Under the pieces are notes generated by a model that saw nothing but the letters and a program-made list of their open reading frames with translations, did not search any database and was not told the DNA's origin. Shown piece by piece: positions 11,166 through 22,655 of a DNA stretch of 64,000 nucleotides. Within the stretch, counting starts at the first letter, position 1; every line of letters begins with the position of its first letter. The translations under genes were made by a program, and so were the position numbers. Origin of the DNA: Cycas panzhihuaensis. Its lineage: Eukaryota > Cycadophyta. The stretch spans positions 185,697,741-185,761,740 of the forward strand of contig CM041465.1 in the NCBI GenBank assembly GCA_023213395.1. Reading direction: 5' to 3'.

Positions 11166-11890
11166 TGATGTAAACATTAAAAGAGAATGTGAGAAATAAT
11201 AATATTTATGTGTATATAGTTGTCTAGGAGTCATGATTTAATATAGTGTACTAAGGATCTTAATGAATCTTTATAAGTCATTAATGTGCAATGCATATGA
11301 TTAGCTAACATCGTGGTAATTAATTATAGGTCATATTATTGGTGTCAAGTCATTAGTAAAAAATGAAGCATAATGTGTTACTTATAACTATGTAAGTCAT
11401 TATATTAAATATAGAAGAAAGTTGAGTCAAAGCATGATGTATCATTACAATGGTGGTCATGATATACAATTGAGCATTATCACCTATTAGTAGACTAATT
11501 ACACCACAACACATTTTTGGGAGCATTTGTCATATTCTATGTGAGTATTTGACACTATTTATGTGTTGTAGTTAAAATATGAGTGATGATTGTGTCATAT
11601 TTCTATTTGCAATCCAGTACTTTATATCAATAAACTTTGGCCATGCACATGCACCACACAAAATGAATAATTTAAAATATATTACAGCTGGGTCAGGTAC
11701 CTTGTATATACCACGAAACGTGAGGAAAAGAGAAATTACGGGAGACAAAACATGGGAAGAATCTCGAATATATCAAACCACCATCACGAGGCAGCGATTA
11801 CATTCAATGTTATCGCAGGTAGAATGTGTCAGAACGCTGGTATAGTTGGATGGGTTGGTCTGGTCTGTCGAATCAAATTACAACGTTTGT
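11166..11890. other. AT-rich spacer before LEA gene 1, nothing recognised
   Basis: Probably the decayed 3' non-coding part or LTR of the copia remnant at its left end. From about 11700 it becomes less AT-rich and merges with the LEA promoter region. The open frame at 11579-11845 has no features I recognise. Confidence 0.4.
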
Positions 11891-11900
11891 CAACACTTGA

Positions 11901-12287
11901 CACGTGGACATCTCCCTTTGGATGAGTTGTCGCGTAAAGCTTGTCTTTTGCGTCCAAGAGCAGTTGGCAGCTTGAATGGCGCACAGCCAACGTTTGGTGG
12001 TCTTCCAATGAATGCCCTTGGCCGGCCTCGCCCGTTGGAAGCCAAGTGGCAGTATATCACGTGGTAGGCACGAGCGGCTGTAAAAGAAGACAATGACGTG
12101 GTCCAACGAGGTAACCACTTTCCGAAGGAACGCGTCGACCACGAACTGGTCGAGTTAACTAAAAGCAATAAATTGTTGGAGTCCGCACTTGGACCAACGG
12201 TGGAAAGACGTTTCCGAGAAAAATGACGTATTAAAGTAGAAACCGCTGGAAGTGCACTATTGCTGGCTTTTTTTGTCTTTTTATAGC
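11901..12287 (+). promoter_or_regulatory. LEA gene 1 promoter region with ABRE/G-box motifs
   Basis: CACGTGG (ABRE core in a G-box) occurs at 11901-11907 and 12058-12064, and GACGTGG at 12095-12101. These are binding sites for ABA-responsive bZIP factors, as expected for a LEA gene. The segment around 11995-12090 (GGTCTTCCAA, GGAAGCCA...GTGGCAG, GAGCGG) is shared with the LEA gene 2 upstream region at 44030-44160. A weak TATA-like TTTTTATAGC lies near 12279-12287, about 130 bases before the start codon. The transcription start is not determined. Confidence 0.65.
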
Positions 12288-12413
12288 AGGAGATGCCTAT
12301 TTCTGAGATGGCCCTGCAATTGAAGCCTGTGGCGAGCGATCTGCTGGTCTGCTCCCATTGTTTGAATTCAATTATTTGCTGTGTGTGTGGAGAATAAGAT
12401 TGTAGTTGTGGAA

Positions 12414-12873
12414 ATGGCGAGGCTTGTCACGAATGTGAGAGTCACTCTGTCTGCGTTTGGGTTACCAAAGATTGCCAGGTCTGTACAGAAAACAAAATCA
12501 TGGTCATGTAAACCCCAGCATTTGATTTCTCGAGTGTTTAATGCCAAAATTTTCAGAGATGTTTGTACAGGTATTGATTTAATCGTGGATTTCTGGCGTG
12601 TTGAACAACTGCAGGAGAGGATACGCGGCGGCGGCATCAACAGCAGATCCTACGAGAGGGATTAACGAGCGAGGAAGCGAAGAAAAGGGTTACTATAATT
12701 CTGCTGAAAATAGGCGATCGGCGCAAAATAACAGTTGGTGGATGCCTCACCCCGTCACCGGCCACTTTGTTCCAGAAAATCACCACGGTCCGGAGCCTCA
12801 TCGTGATGTCTTCCAACTCAGGGATAATCTTTTCGCTAATCAAGCGGGTTCGGATCGCGAAGCTGCAAATTAA
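12414..12873 (+). CDS. LEA_3 family protein (LEA5/SAG21/Di21-like), LEA gene 1
   Basis: Two exons, 12414-12478 and 12615-12873, with a 136-bp GT-AG intron (donor GTCTGT, acceptor TGCAG); 107 residues. Residues 1-25 are basic and free of acidic residues (MARLVTNVRV...RRGY). R-G-Y followed by A-A at 23-27 fits a mitochondrial processing site with R at -3. The hydrophilic middle is followed by the family core SWWMPHPVTGHFVPE at 62-76, then a short charged tail. LEA_3 proteins are small and stress- or seed-induced; SAG21 of Arabidopsis is mitochondrial. The start ATGGCGAGG matches that of the paralogue at 44539, and the intron falls within the same Arg codon. Membership is clear; the physiological role is inferred from the family and from ABREs upstream. 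Confidence 0.92.
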
Positions 12874-12945
12874 AATTTGAGATTAATAATCTTTCGGCTA
12901 ATCAAGCTGGTTCTGATCGGGAAGTCTGGCCTATGTAATCTCATA
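12824..12945 (+). repeat. 62-bp tandem duplication across the LEA1 stop codon
   Basis: GCTAATCAAGC at 12835 recurs at 12897 and about 50 flanking bases match (AATCTTT-CGGCTAATCAAGC-GGTTC-GATCG-GAAG). The first copy encodes the last 15 or so residues and the second lies just after the TAA. LEA gene 2 has one copy only, so it arose after the genes split. Confidence 0.8.
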
Positions 12946-13690
12946 TACGAATGCTTTCGTATGCTGTTAATTTTCGTGACCTCTTGGTTAATGAATGGAA
13001 AGGCCTCTTGGTGTTACCCTTTCTTATTATTTTTTTTTGTTTTGCCTGAACTCTTCTGTCTTTTGCCAAAATTTAGTAATCAAATTATACGACGAAGTGA
13101 ACAAGATTTGAAACGGCAGGTTAGAATGGCTGAAATTTCGTCGATGCTAAAAGGCTTTCGACCGGTTTAATGCCTGGAATTTCTAAAGCCAACGGCTCCC
13201 CTAAGTTTGTCCCGGTTATATGAATCCCTGGAATTTCTTTGGATAAACACAAAACGAACGGTTCCCCTAAATTTGTCCCCGTTATATTAATCTTCTGTAA
13301 ATCATGGAAAGTAGCAATAGAACCCGGAAAGCCTTAGACGGTACAATTATTGACGACCCTGCATCGTGTCTGAGGGAACCGCGCTGTAACACCTGGCAGG
13401 TATCTGGCACTCTGTTTTTACATGCGTAACGCAGTCCTCTGCCATTACGTCAGAGATCCCTATTAATCTTTTGTGAATGGGACACGTGTTCGTACTCGAC
13501 TGTCGTTTCCTTTCCAGCTGGCTGTGCTCAGGGGGGAAATGAATACCGTGCATCTTTGGTAGATCCTGCATAGCATTGTAATGGCGGTACGCTGGCCATT
13601 AATACGGATTTGGCAGTTTCTGAACTCACGCCCAAATTGCATATGGTACTGGGGCAACGCGATAGGGTTCTGATGAGCCTATTTTAAAGT
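12874..13690 (+). other. LEA1 3' flank, conserved with LEA2
   Basis: No coding domain is seen, but blocks match the LEA2 downstream region: TCTTGGTTAATGAA-GGAAAGGCCT (about 12982-13010 against 45166-45190), AAAATTTAG...GACGAAGTGAACAAGATTT (13070-13110), the CTGGAATTTCTTTG block, and a CGTAACG...CCCT-TTAATCTTT segment with a GTGTT...TACTCGACTGTCG run (13425-13505 against 45645-45735). This is probably 3' UTR, possibly with a UTR intron, plus duplicated flank. It also contains a tandem repeat, given separately. Confidence 0.6.
13171..13296 (+). repeat. Imperfect tandem repeat of about 60-70 bp
   Basis: CCTGGAATTTCT...ACGGCTCCCCTAAGTTTGTCCCGGTTATAT (13172-13221) is followed by CCTGGAATTTCT...ACGGTTCCCCTAAATTTGTCCCCGTTATAT (13228-13287). 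The second unit has a 10-12-base insertion. LEA2 has one corresponding unit near 45405-45470. Confidence 0.75.
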
Positions 13691-16279
13691 TAAATATAAC
13701 CACTTTCTATCCACCTTTACACGTAGGTTCTCTGCTCCGGGATTATTGAAATATGAGAACACGGCTTCTTCACCTCGAGGCGGTAGAATTCTTACAAGAG
13801 TGCATTGCGGTCACCTAGAATTGTGGTTTTTCCCTTTCATTTCTTTAAGGGGATACCAAATTTGGAGGGAACCCTTTATCTTTCTACTAGTTTGGCTTCG
13901 AATGCATTGTTATTCTCAAAGGGCAAAGCCCCTTTTGATGATGGTAGGATCATTTGTAATGACAGGCACCTTCAGGGCATTTTGGTAGGGAGTGTCACCC
14001 AAGTCAAGAGATATTGCACTGGTTTCAATGGGTTAAATAATCACAGTTACAAAGAATTATACTTTACATTTTGTCTTTTAAACAAGGAGAAATTCATAGA
14101 AAGACAGGGCAATTCAAACTACTGCAGAAAAAAGAAACGATGGTAGGAGATTTAACTTTTTTACTCACAACGTTGCCCTTCACATTTTAAATAAATACCA
14201 ACATATAAAGCATCATCTTTCCTTTGTTCAGGCTGAAGTTTTTCATCTTATGTTCTCACGGTAGATACTACATTTGACCATGATGCTATCCCTAAATTGT
14301 CTAAATAATTTGCAATTCACGTGTGCATAGTGCAGATCGTTGCCTATCAACACAGATAGCCTGTTGAGCTGTCGCTAGTGGGGATATGATGCCATTCAAT
14401 GGCAAATAAGGCCCTATTACCACCATGCATAATGCATTGCCTCCACAAGGGTATGTCATTGTGTGCCAACATTGAATACCCCTAATTCCCAATGCTACGT
14501 ATGCCCATCCCATCACCTTCCATTTTCCATGTTTTGCATTTGTACTTAAACCCCAGACATCATAATATTGGTGATAAAGTTAGATCAAAGGAAGGGACTA
14601 CAAAATTCTTGGCATATTTGTCTTAGATTGAAGGAATGGAGAGCATATAGATAGTTGATAAATAGATATTGGTGATATTTACCTTCTCAAGCACCACCTT
14701 GGTAAATCAATAATTACTTTTTGTCCCAAAGCACAAAAAAATTATATGCTTATTTTCTTCACCATTTTATAAAAATTAAAATTAAGGCCATAGCATCTTT
14801 TTTTGGATAAATTTCAGAATAGATCTTTATGCTAAAGTTTCCACAGAGAAATTAGAAATGCAAATCCCAGGTGCAACCATTAAAGCACTCAACAACTAGG
14901 TGTTCAACTATTGCATGCATTCATTGAAATCGAAACACCAAGGGATAACACATAGTTACATTTATTACTTCTCGTTTCGTTGTCATTGATCTTTGCTTTC
15001 ACCATCAAACATCTCTATAAATTTTTTTCTATGTCTAAAGTGATTTACACGAGATTGAACGTGAAAATTAGAGTTTGTATTATGAGATAATTATGATAAA
15101 ATTCTAAATAATTTGTGTCTTCAACCATCTTATGTAGATCAACAGTTCCATTGTCACAAGCAATGAGAGAAGTTTTTCTTTATAATGGGGGAGATACAAA
15201 ACAAATAAACAAATAACTTTTTGATCTAAGGGCGTTCGAACTCGACATCTGTCATAAGAGCAAGTATATCAGTTAAATGATCAAGGTATACATTTTTCCA
15301 TATATTGAGTTATCTGAGAAGAGAAATGTAACATGTAAATTGATACAATTAAACATTAATGATTTATATTTATCCTTGCTTTAGTCTACTTATAATATTA
15401 GGTTCTTGAAGCAGTCATTTTCTTTTTCTTAGTAGAGTTCAAGAGTCTTAGAGCTACTGTATTTTAGATATTGGCCAACTTCATAAATTAAGAAGGTTCT
15501 AAAATTTTCACTCTCTCTTGTATATTTTTCTTATTATAATATTATATACACTATAAAATGATATGCAAGTGCTCTTGGTTGATATGCGTAATAAGTCCAC
15601 AATAGTTAACTTTACATTCTTTTACATGAGGTGAGTTTGTATTATAAATATTTACATTTTTCTATTGAATAATTTTAAGCTTGGTCATTCTTTTACATCA
15701 TTGTGTTTATTTGTGTGCATGTTTCATCATATTTATACATTTCACTAATCTTATTCTTTTTCACTTCATTTAGTTTAAGTCATGTTCACTCCATGCTCAT
15801 ATGTTGGCTTTCGCATTACATTTGGTATTGAAGCTATGACTTAACACCAATAAAAGTATCGAAGCATATCAACAAGTATTATAAAAAGTTCAATGGTTCA
15901 ATTTTGAAGTTTATTAGAATCTTTTTTTTTTTATCAAGAGCCATTTTCTTATTTGCAACTTTATCAAACTAGTTGTGAAGTTATTTTCTACTTGTTGTAA
16001 CCATTAGAAGAGTTTGGGGGAAATGCATTTGAGGGTTTTTTTTCTTCTCTTTTTCCACTTAAGAAAAAAAAAGAAAAATCCATGATAAATGATTGAAAAA
16101 TGTTTTTTGTGACATTTCTTTTTAGTATGTGGCTTGCCAAAATAATATTGCATACTATTTTTTTAATGTTGGCAACAAAATTAAAATTGTCAAGTTTTTT
16201 GCCTAACAAAATATAGCAATAGTGGTTGCAAATACGATGCCATGTTGTGCATGTGTATGTATGGCGAATGTTTATGATA
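13691..16279. other. AT-rich intergenic DNA, nothing recognised
   Basis: No supported gene. Open frames at 13746-13988 and 13805-14146 overlap in different frames and show no domain. A short segment near 15228-15290, read on the minus strand, has a tRNA B-box-like GAGTTCGAACGCC preceded by CTTGCTCTTATGACAGATGTC, possibly an old tRNA-derived SINE; this is weak. Confidence 0.4.
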
Positions 16280-16292
16280 ACATGCAAGCCAT
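16280..16292. repeat. LINE target-site duplication, left copy
   Basis: ACATGCAAGCCAT is repeated at 16938-16950, directly after the poly(A) run, as expected for target-primed insertion of a LINE. Confidence 0.85.
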
Positions 16293-16938
16293 TGAACTTT
16301 GATAATACTTGATTTGCTTCATTGGAGGATTTTGCATAAGACTTTTATATTCTATAAGACACTTGAGAAGAGTGGAATGTTAGTCACCAATAGTATTGTG
16401 TACTATGTGGTGCTCAGGATGACTGTTTCGACCATATTTGGTGGCATTGTCCCTCATCCAAGACATTTGGTATATTGTTTTTCAGATCTTTAGCTTGGAC
16501 CAAAGTTTCACTGAAATTTGTAATGGCCATTTATCTCTTCATTCTTGGTTAATCAAATGGACTTGGGCTACGGCTCATGTTTCGTTTGCGACTCGTTGGC
16601 ACTTTATAGACCTTTGGTTTCTTTTCCTTAAGACTACATTGCATGAAATTTTGGAAATTCACACCACAACTTATTTTTAAAAAATTGTCACATCTTTCAA
16701 TAAAATTTTTAGGCGCGTAAAGAAGGATATACCGATATCGTTGTCTCACAACTCCTACTTTACTCATTTTTGTAAAATGTTGAAGAAAAATTTACATTTT
16801 AATTTTGTTATCTTAAGCGCTCTACATGTTAAAGATTGGATCAGTATGCTTTTTTAGTTCTTAGGCCTGCTAACTCCTTGTATTGTATTAAATTTATAAT
16901 TCAGTGACATCTTTTACCTTCAAAAAAAAAAAAAAAAA
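16293..16938 (+). mobile_element. 5'-truncated LINE (non-LTR) insertion with poly(A) tail
   Basis: 646 bases bounded by a 13-bp duplication and ending in a run of 17 A. It retains only the 3' end of ORF2: WRILHKTFIFYKTLEKSGM near 16323-16380, then after a frame change CGAQDDCFDHIWWHCPSSKTFW near 16410-16475, which is the C-x-x-C/H-x-x-x-C zinc-binding segment of plant LINE reverse transcriptases (zf-RVT family). The next open stretch (16438-16680) continues to the stop. A 3' UTR of about 240 bases follows. Truncation of the 5' end is usual for LINEs. Not active. Confidence 0.8.
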
Positions 16939-16950
16939 CATGCAAGCCAT

Positions 16951-18683
16951 AGAAATAGGAAATAACTTGGGAAGGTAAGCAAAAAAAAAAAAAAAAGGCC
17001 TTTATTATTGCATTTAGGTGTGGTGTGATGAAATTTGCCAAATTTTGTGAAAGAGCCAAAAAGTTACTTTCATATGGAGCAGTAGTATTACAATTTATGC
17101 TATGAAATATCTATCGCTTCTGGGTTTTACAAGGATATATTAACAACCCTAGCATCATTCTAGTAAGCATGATCATACTTAAAATTTTCATGTTACATGT
17201 AAAAGTTACAATCAAACAATAAACAAGGGGTAGATCTACATATCGACTATGTTTGATTTAAATAATACACAGGTTTAGAGGAAAGTGTTCGCTTGGTGTC
17301 ATGTTAAATGTTTTTTTGAGATGGATTTATGGACCAATATAATGGAAGAAATGTCTAGCTAGGATACCCTTATCACTGAAGATGAGCAACCAATTCAAGG
17401 TGTTCAATAAGATTCAAATAAAGGAGTCTCATATCACTAGAAAGAACTACTCATAGTTCAAAGACATCACAAGGTTCAAAGCATAAGTATGAAGTAAATT
17501 GTCAAGGGAAAGGTAGAAAAAATAAGTCTGAAGAAAGTGAAATATTGCCTGGAGTGTGGCCCTCCACAAATAATAAGGCCAAGAAACTAGGTCAGAATTT
17601 CGCCAATTGCCTTGTCCACTAGGGTTTCAAATCAAGATCATTGCAATTTCATACTTGAGCAATCATCCCTTTGTCATAACTCCATTTTCTCTTAAGGATG
17701 AAGCTTTGGTAGAGGATAGAACTAGTGATGGGACCTCGAAGAAGGCAAGTTATTATTCTAATCTTATCAGATGTAATGATTTATTTTATTACAATATGCT
17801 ATTACTTTATTCAAAGTTGTTATTAGACATGGTTCTAAGTTATTGTTAGAAATATGTTTTATGCATAATGGTGACTAACGAATTTATCATGTCAATTGCT
17901 GTATTTGTGGTGTAAAATACATGGGCATCTAAGAGGTCCTTTCAAACAAGAGTCTGCTCTAGTTAAAAAGAAAACTATGGCTCCTATTGATAACAAGAAG
18001 AAATCAAATAAATGAGTAGCTCTTCCCGTTGAAGAGAACCCTTCCAATGAAGAAACAAAGCCTCTAGAACCATAGTCTTTAATAAGAGCATTGTCAAAGT
18101 TGAGATACTGTGAGATAAAAAAATGCATACCTATCGTAAAAAAATGGCAGCGATTTGATTTTTTGGTTTTCTATTTTACTTTATGAAGTTTTTTCCTTTT
18201 CTTTCTTTTTTTCTTAATTTAACTAAATTGACTAATATTTGAAACTTGCTAGCTCTTACCTTTTAGCCCACAGTCACATGGAGACATGACATAACTAGTG
18301 CAAGCTTTATGTAAGGGGCTTAAAAATAGAATTTCAATCTCTCAACACTTTTTTACATACATGTCTTTACTATTTCCATAATAACTTTATCGTTCAGAGT
18401 CAAATTTTAGATCTGTAAGAAGTGTCAGAGATCTAAAAATGATATCTATACAATGATTAGTCATTTGACTTATTTTGATATTGTCTTATAGCAAAAAATT
18501 AGTCTGAGAAAGAGAAAAGATTTAAAAATGATATTTTTTAAAAGATTTTTTTTATTTTTCAGGCACATATGATATTTTATCTAAAATGATATTATGGTTT
18601 CAAACATTTTATAATATATTATTTGTTGAGAAGATAAGGTCTCAATATTTAAACTGCCACCAAGATCTAAATTATTCTTGCAA
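16951..18683. other. AT-rich DNA with a second A-run; no supported gene
   Basis: A second run of 16 A lies at 16981-16996, 45 bases after the LINE, possibly the tail of an older retroposon. Around 17480-18080 there are short open stretches rich in K, E and S (for example KKKTMAPIDNKKKSNK near 17966-18015) that may be an old coding remnant, but I recognise no family. Confidence 0.35.
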
Positions 18684-19272
18684 CTAGTTACAGGAATCAA
18701 AACTAAAATTTAACATGTAAGTTCTTAAACTAGAGATAAAATAATAAAATGAACAAGAAATCTAAACATCATGTGTACACTTGATATAACGTGGTAAAAC
18801 TCTAGCAATGTGCTATGAAAACATTTGCACAGTAAATGTATCAATATTTATTGTTGTAGAATGGAGAAAATATATATAATCATGTAGCAGAGTGCTCACA
18901 ACAACAACAACTAGCTGTCCAACTCCTCACAGCACATTGAACACTATCAACATAATGAAAAATGCCCTAAATCAGACTACATGAGAGGGTCATCTAAGGC
19001 ATAAATCTCAACCGTTGAATCTAGAGTATTTTAAGCAAACGACCCTGATTCTCTTTACAATTTAATATACTTTCCAATGCTAAATTTTGGGGTCGGAGGC
19101 TATCGCCCTCGAATCTCCTCTTTGCAAGGGGCGTTCCACGCCCCTCGCATCCCCTTGGCCAAGGAGGGCTCCCGCCCCCCTTGGAACCCCCCGAGGAAGG
19201 TTTGGTGGGGAAACCACACTACCAATATGTCAAAATTTTATCCTCCAACCATTGTTGTCACATTACTTAACA
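18684..19272 (-). repeat. 3' LTR of a minus-strand copia element
   Basis: On the minus strand a polypurine tract CAAGGTGGAGAT (19273-19284) is followed by TGTTAAGTAATG, a usual copia LTR start, just downstream of the RNase H end at about 19330. The other border is an estimate (near a GTAACTA at about 18684). A GC-rich island at 19100-19200 holds the hairpin GGGGCGttccaCGCCCC (19128-19144) and the palindrome CCTTGGCCAAGG (19153-19164). A TATA-like run ATTATATATATTTT is on the minus strand near 18868-18881. Confidence 0.6.
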
Positions 19273-19320
19273 ATCTCCACCTTGATAACAATTTACTTGG
19301 TACCTTTCCTAGACCCTTCA

Positions 19321-21240
19321 TCACATTTTCTGCAAGCCAAGAGAAGTCAAACACCATTTGAACTTCTCTAATAGTACTAGTTTTGTAAATATATCAGCAC
19401 AATTTTGTTTTGTGTTAACCTTCTTAAGTACTACTCCACCTGCTTTCGCAACCTGTCTAACAAAATAATACTTAAGCGCAATATATTTTATCCTATTATG
19501 ATAAGTTGGATTCTTGGCTAGGTAAATGGATAGGTAAATGGAACTTTGACTGTCACAAAATACCTTTACCTTTTCATGTTTCCTTCTAAGCTTATCCAAT
19601 AGACCCTGTAATCATATTGCTTCTTTGCAAGCATATGCTGCATCAACATATTCAGCTTTTGTAGTCAATAATGCAATTGTGCTATGTAATTTTAACATCC
19701 AACTAACTAGACCATTTAAAAAAATGAATACATAACCTGGAGTAGACCTGCTCTTATCTAAATCTCCTGCAAAGTCTGAATCAACATATTCACAAACCTG
19801 ATTATCTGTACCTGCAAAGGTAATGCAATAGTCATTTGTACCTCTTAAATACCGAAGCACCCATTTCAGTACTGCCTAATGTTCCTTTCCTAGATTTGCC
19901 ATAAACTTGCTAACTACACTGACTGCATGTGAAATGTTAGGTCTTATACATACCATGGTATACATCAACTTTCTACTGCACTGGAATAAGGCACACGATA
20001 CATATAATCATTTTCTTCTTCATTACTAGGACTCATACCCAAAGAAAGCTTGAAATGGGAACCCAATGGGATACTCACTAGTTTCACATTTGCCATACCA
20101 AACCTAATTAGCACATTCTCCACATATTTCTACTGTGATAACCATATTTTACCATTTTTCCTGTCTCTATGTATCTCCATACCTAAGATTTATTTTGCAG
20201 CTCCTAGATCTTTCATATCAAAAGTCCTACCCAATTAAGCCTTTAACTTATTGATTTCTTCCATGCTCTTGCTTTCAACCAGCATGTCATCAACATACAA
20301 TACCAAGATAATGAATAAACCATTGTCCATGAATTTAAAGTAAACACAATGATCATACTCGCTTCTTTTGAAATTTTGGCTCTCTATAAAGGCATCAAAC
20401 TTCTTATACCATTGTCTGGGTGATTGCTTCAGGCCATACAATGATTTCCTGAGCCTGCAAACAAGTATTTTTCTATCATTCTGTACAAACCCTTCTAACT
20501 GATCCACATAGATCTCCTCATCTAAATCTCCATGTAAAAAAGTTATTTTTACATCTAATTGCTCTAACTCCAAATCAAGAGAAGTTATCAATGCTAACAA
20601 CACTCGAATTAAAACAAGTTTGACAACTGGTGAAAAGATCTCATGAAAGTCAATACCTGCTTTCTGTACAAATCCTTTAGCTACCAGTATTATCCTATAT
20701 TTATCAACCTTTCTATCGACATCTGTTTTCATCTTAAAAATTCACCTGTAACCAACAGTCTTCTTGCCATATGGAAGTTCTACCAAGTCCCATAAATTAT
20801 TTTTCTTCAAAGCATCTCTCTCTTTCTGCATAGCCTTCTTCCACTTCTCACTATGGATATCATCTACTACTTCTTGATAACATGTAGGCTCACCATCATT
20901 AGAAACCAAAGCAATAGAAGTAGAAGGGTTGTACCTGTCAGGTGGATGACTAACTCGTGTAGATCTTGTAACTGTTCGCAGATGAATGTCCACATACTCT
21001 TGTAAATCTATTGTAGATTCATCTTTAGAAAGATCTTCCTACTCTTCTGATTCCAAAAATGGTTGGGTTTCAAACTTGACCTGTTGATGTTCAACTTTCT
21101 GCTCCTGTTTCATTTCAACTTCTACACTGTCTGGTTTTAGAAGGGGATATTCATCAAATATAACATCTTTGTTAATGGTGAGTTTGTGGGCAGTAGGATC
21201 CCACAACCTTTTCTTCCTCATATTTTTCATCTTTCTAAAG
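19321..21240 (-). pseudogene. Copia pol fragment: integrase end, RT and RNase H
   Basis: Minus-strand frames in pol order: integrase end KRLWDPTAHKLTINKDVIFDEYPLL (21150-21230), pre-RT WKKAMQKERDALKKNNLWDLVELP (20770-20870), RT at 20235-20732 with GIDFHEIFSPVVKL, LYGLKQSPRQWYKKFD and LYVDDMLV (intact YVDD), then RNase H at 19612-19860 (YVDSDFAGDLDKSRSTPGYVF) and 19321-19599 (CDSQSSIYLAKNP-like, NCADIFTK). An insertion duplicating YLSI occurs in the RNase H part near 19525. Gag, protease and most of integrase are absent, so the element is 5'-truncated. RT reads almost intact for 166 residues. Confidence 0.85.
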
Positions 21241-22339
21241 TGAAAATATACATATATATTTTAGATTTCCTATATTATATATCTTCATCAAGACAAAAGG
21301 ATTTCTTGCATTGAAAAACAAGGTCATTTTCTTACTCAAGTTTGTGTTTATTCATTTAGAAAATCAAAAGCTTAAGAATTCTTTATTTTTCCATCATCAA
21401 AAGTCTTATTTAGATCTGCATAGTTAAAAAAATCTTAGTTACTTCCCAAATTTGCTCATATAATCATTATATTTCAAAGTATATCTAAAATTATACCTTA
21501 TAAGTTCGTTAATTTCTTCTAAAGGCATACATTTATTAAAAGCATTTTTTCCATTCATCATTGTTGAAAAGTTTATTTACTTACTGCACTTCTAAAAGTT
21601 GCATCTAGTTGGTAGTACGCTTTACTTTCCAAAGGTATTTTTTATTTTTTAAGAACATCATATTTTTTTGGAAAGTAATTACTTACATATTTTTTTTAAA
21701 GAGTTTATTATTTATTTTATCTTGCTTAGAAGACATTATATTTCATTCAAGTTATTCTTTTTTAACATAAAAAGAATCTTTCAAACACCCTAAACAAAAC
21801 CATACTGATAATTAATTTATTTTTCACATTAAAAAAGATAATTCTAAATTGAACTACCATCTTTTTCCAGCCTTGCAAAGGGAACGATTATGACCCCTGA
21901 AGTTACCACCCTACACATGCTAATTGGCCTACTTATATTGAATGACGATAGCTATTAGCTATCAGGTATATTCAGTGGCAGGCTGAGGTACAGAACTTAT
22001 TCCTTTTATAGCGTTTAGAGATCAAGGCTAGACCTAGAGAGGGTGAGTGCCTTGGTTCGAGAACCTTCACCACTAGATATGTCACTAGAAATAAGTCTGG
22101 CGCATGTGGACCAATAACTCGAGAGGGTATAAAAACCTTCTTAGCAGCCCGTGCATTGAGGTATATAGAGCCTAGCGCTCACGTACTGATATATTGAGTT
22201 AATGTTTTGCTATCTGTGGGTAGGCGTCACTAGATAAGATAGCAACCAAAGCTTACCCTAGGAGAAACTTAAACTTAGAGCCTAATAGCCTTAATAGGTA
22301 CTACTTCACTTAATAAAAATTTTGGGAAAAACCTTAGGT
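21241..22339. other. AT-rich spacer; nothing firmly recognised
   Basis: 21241-21860 is very AT-rich and featureless. 21880-22335 is of more even composition and could be an LTR or leader of copia F, whose gag starts to the right of element A at 29956, since element A (with TATAC duplication) was inserted just before it. This link is only positional. Confidence 0.35.
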
Positions 22340-22344
22340 TATAC
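22340..22344. repeat. Element A target-site duplication TATAC, left copy
   Basis: Repeated at 29843-29847, directly outside the other LTR. Confidence 0.9.
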
Positions 22345-22641
22345 TGAAAAGGGTTAATGACATAAGGTCATTACATTAGTTGATTATTTCGAAAAAGGGT
22401 CTTAAGTGAACTTTAAATTAGATCACTTAAGTGAAATGCACTTTCATGTGCATTATGTGTAATTTTATTTCACCTAACTCAAATGCTCCCTCTCTCAATA
22501 TAAAAGTAAAGCTCAATGGAGGAGATTCATTCTTACCTCCCCATTTTGTGAGAGCTACTTTCTTTCTCTCAAGTCTCTCTTGCTCCCATGTTTGCCTTTG
22601 TGTTTAGTGCATGGAAATGAAGGATAGATCCACTCTTTTCA
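22345..22641 (+). repeat. Element A 5' LTR (297 bp)
   Basis: Begins TGAAAAGGG and ends CTCTTTTCA; an inverted TGAAAAG/CTTTTCA terminal pair is visible. CAATATAAAAGTAAAG near 22497-22511 is a likely TATA box. Compared with 29546-29842, I see T/C changes in the AATTTTATTT and CATTCTTACC segments only. Confidence 0.92.
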
Positions 22642-22643
22642 TG

Positions 22644-22655
22644 TGGTATCAGAGC
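22644..22655 (+). promoter_or_regulatory. Primer binding site, initiator tRNA-Met type
   Basis: TGGTATCAGAGC, two bases after the LTR end, is the standard plant copia primer site complementary to the 3' end of initiator methionine tRNA. Confidence 0.9.

Noticed and set aside
11890-12168. Minus-strand open frames at 11873-12168 as a divergent gene
   Set aside because: They overlap the conserved LEA promoter block, two overlap in different frames, and no domain is visible.
22318-22344. TTTGGGAAAAACCTTAGGTTATAC as the start of copia F's 5' LTR, since it resembles TTGGGATTAACCCTAATGTTAC of its 3' LTR
   Set aside because: The likeness ends after about 22 bases, and the sequence right of element A reaches gag after only 110 bases without further LTR match.
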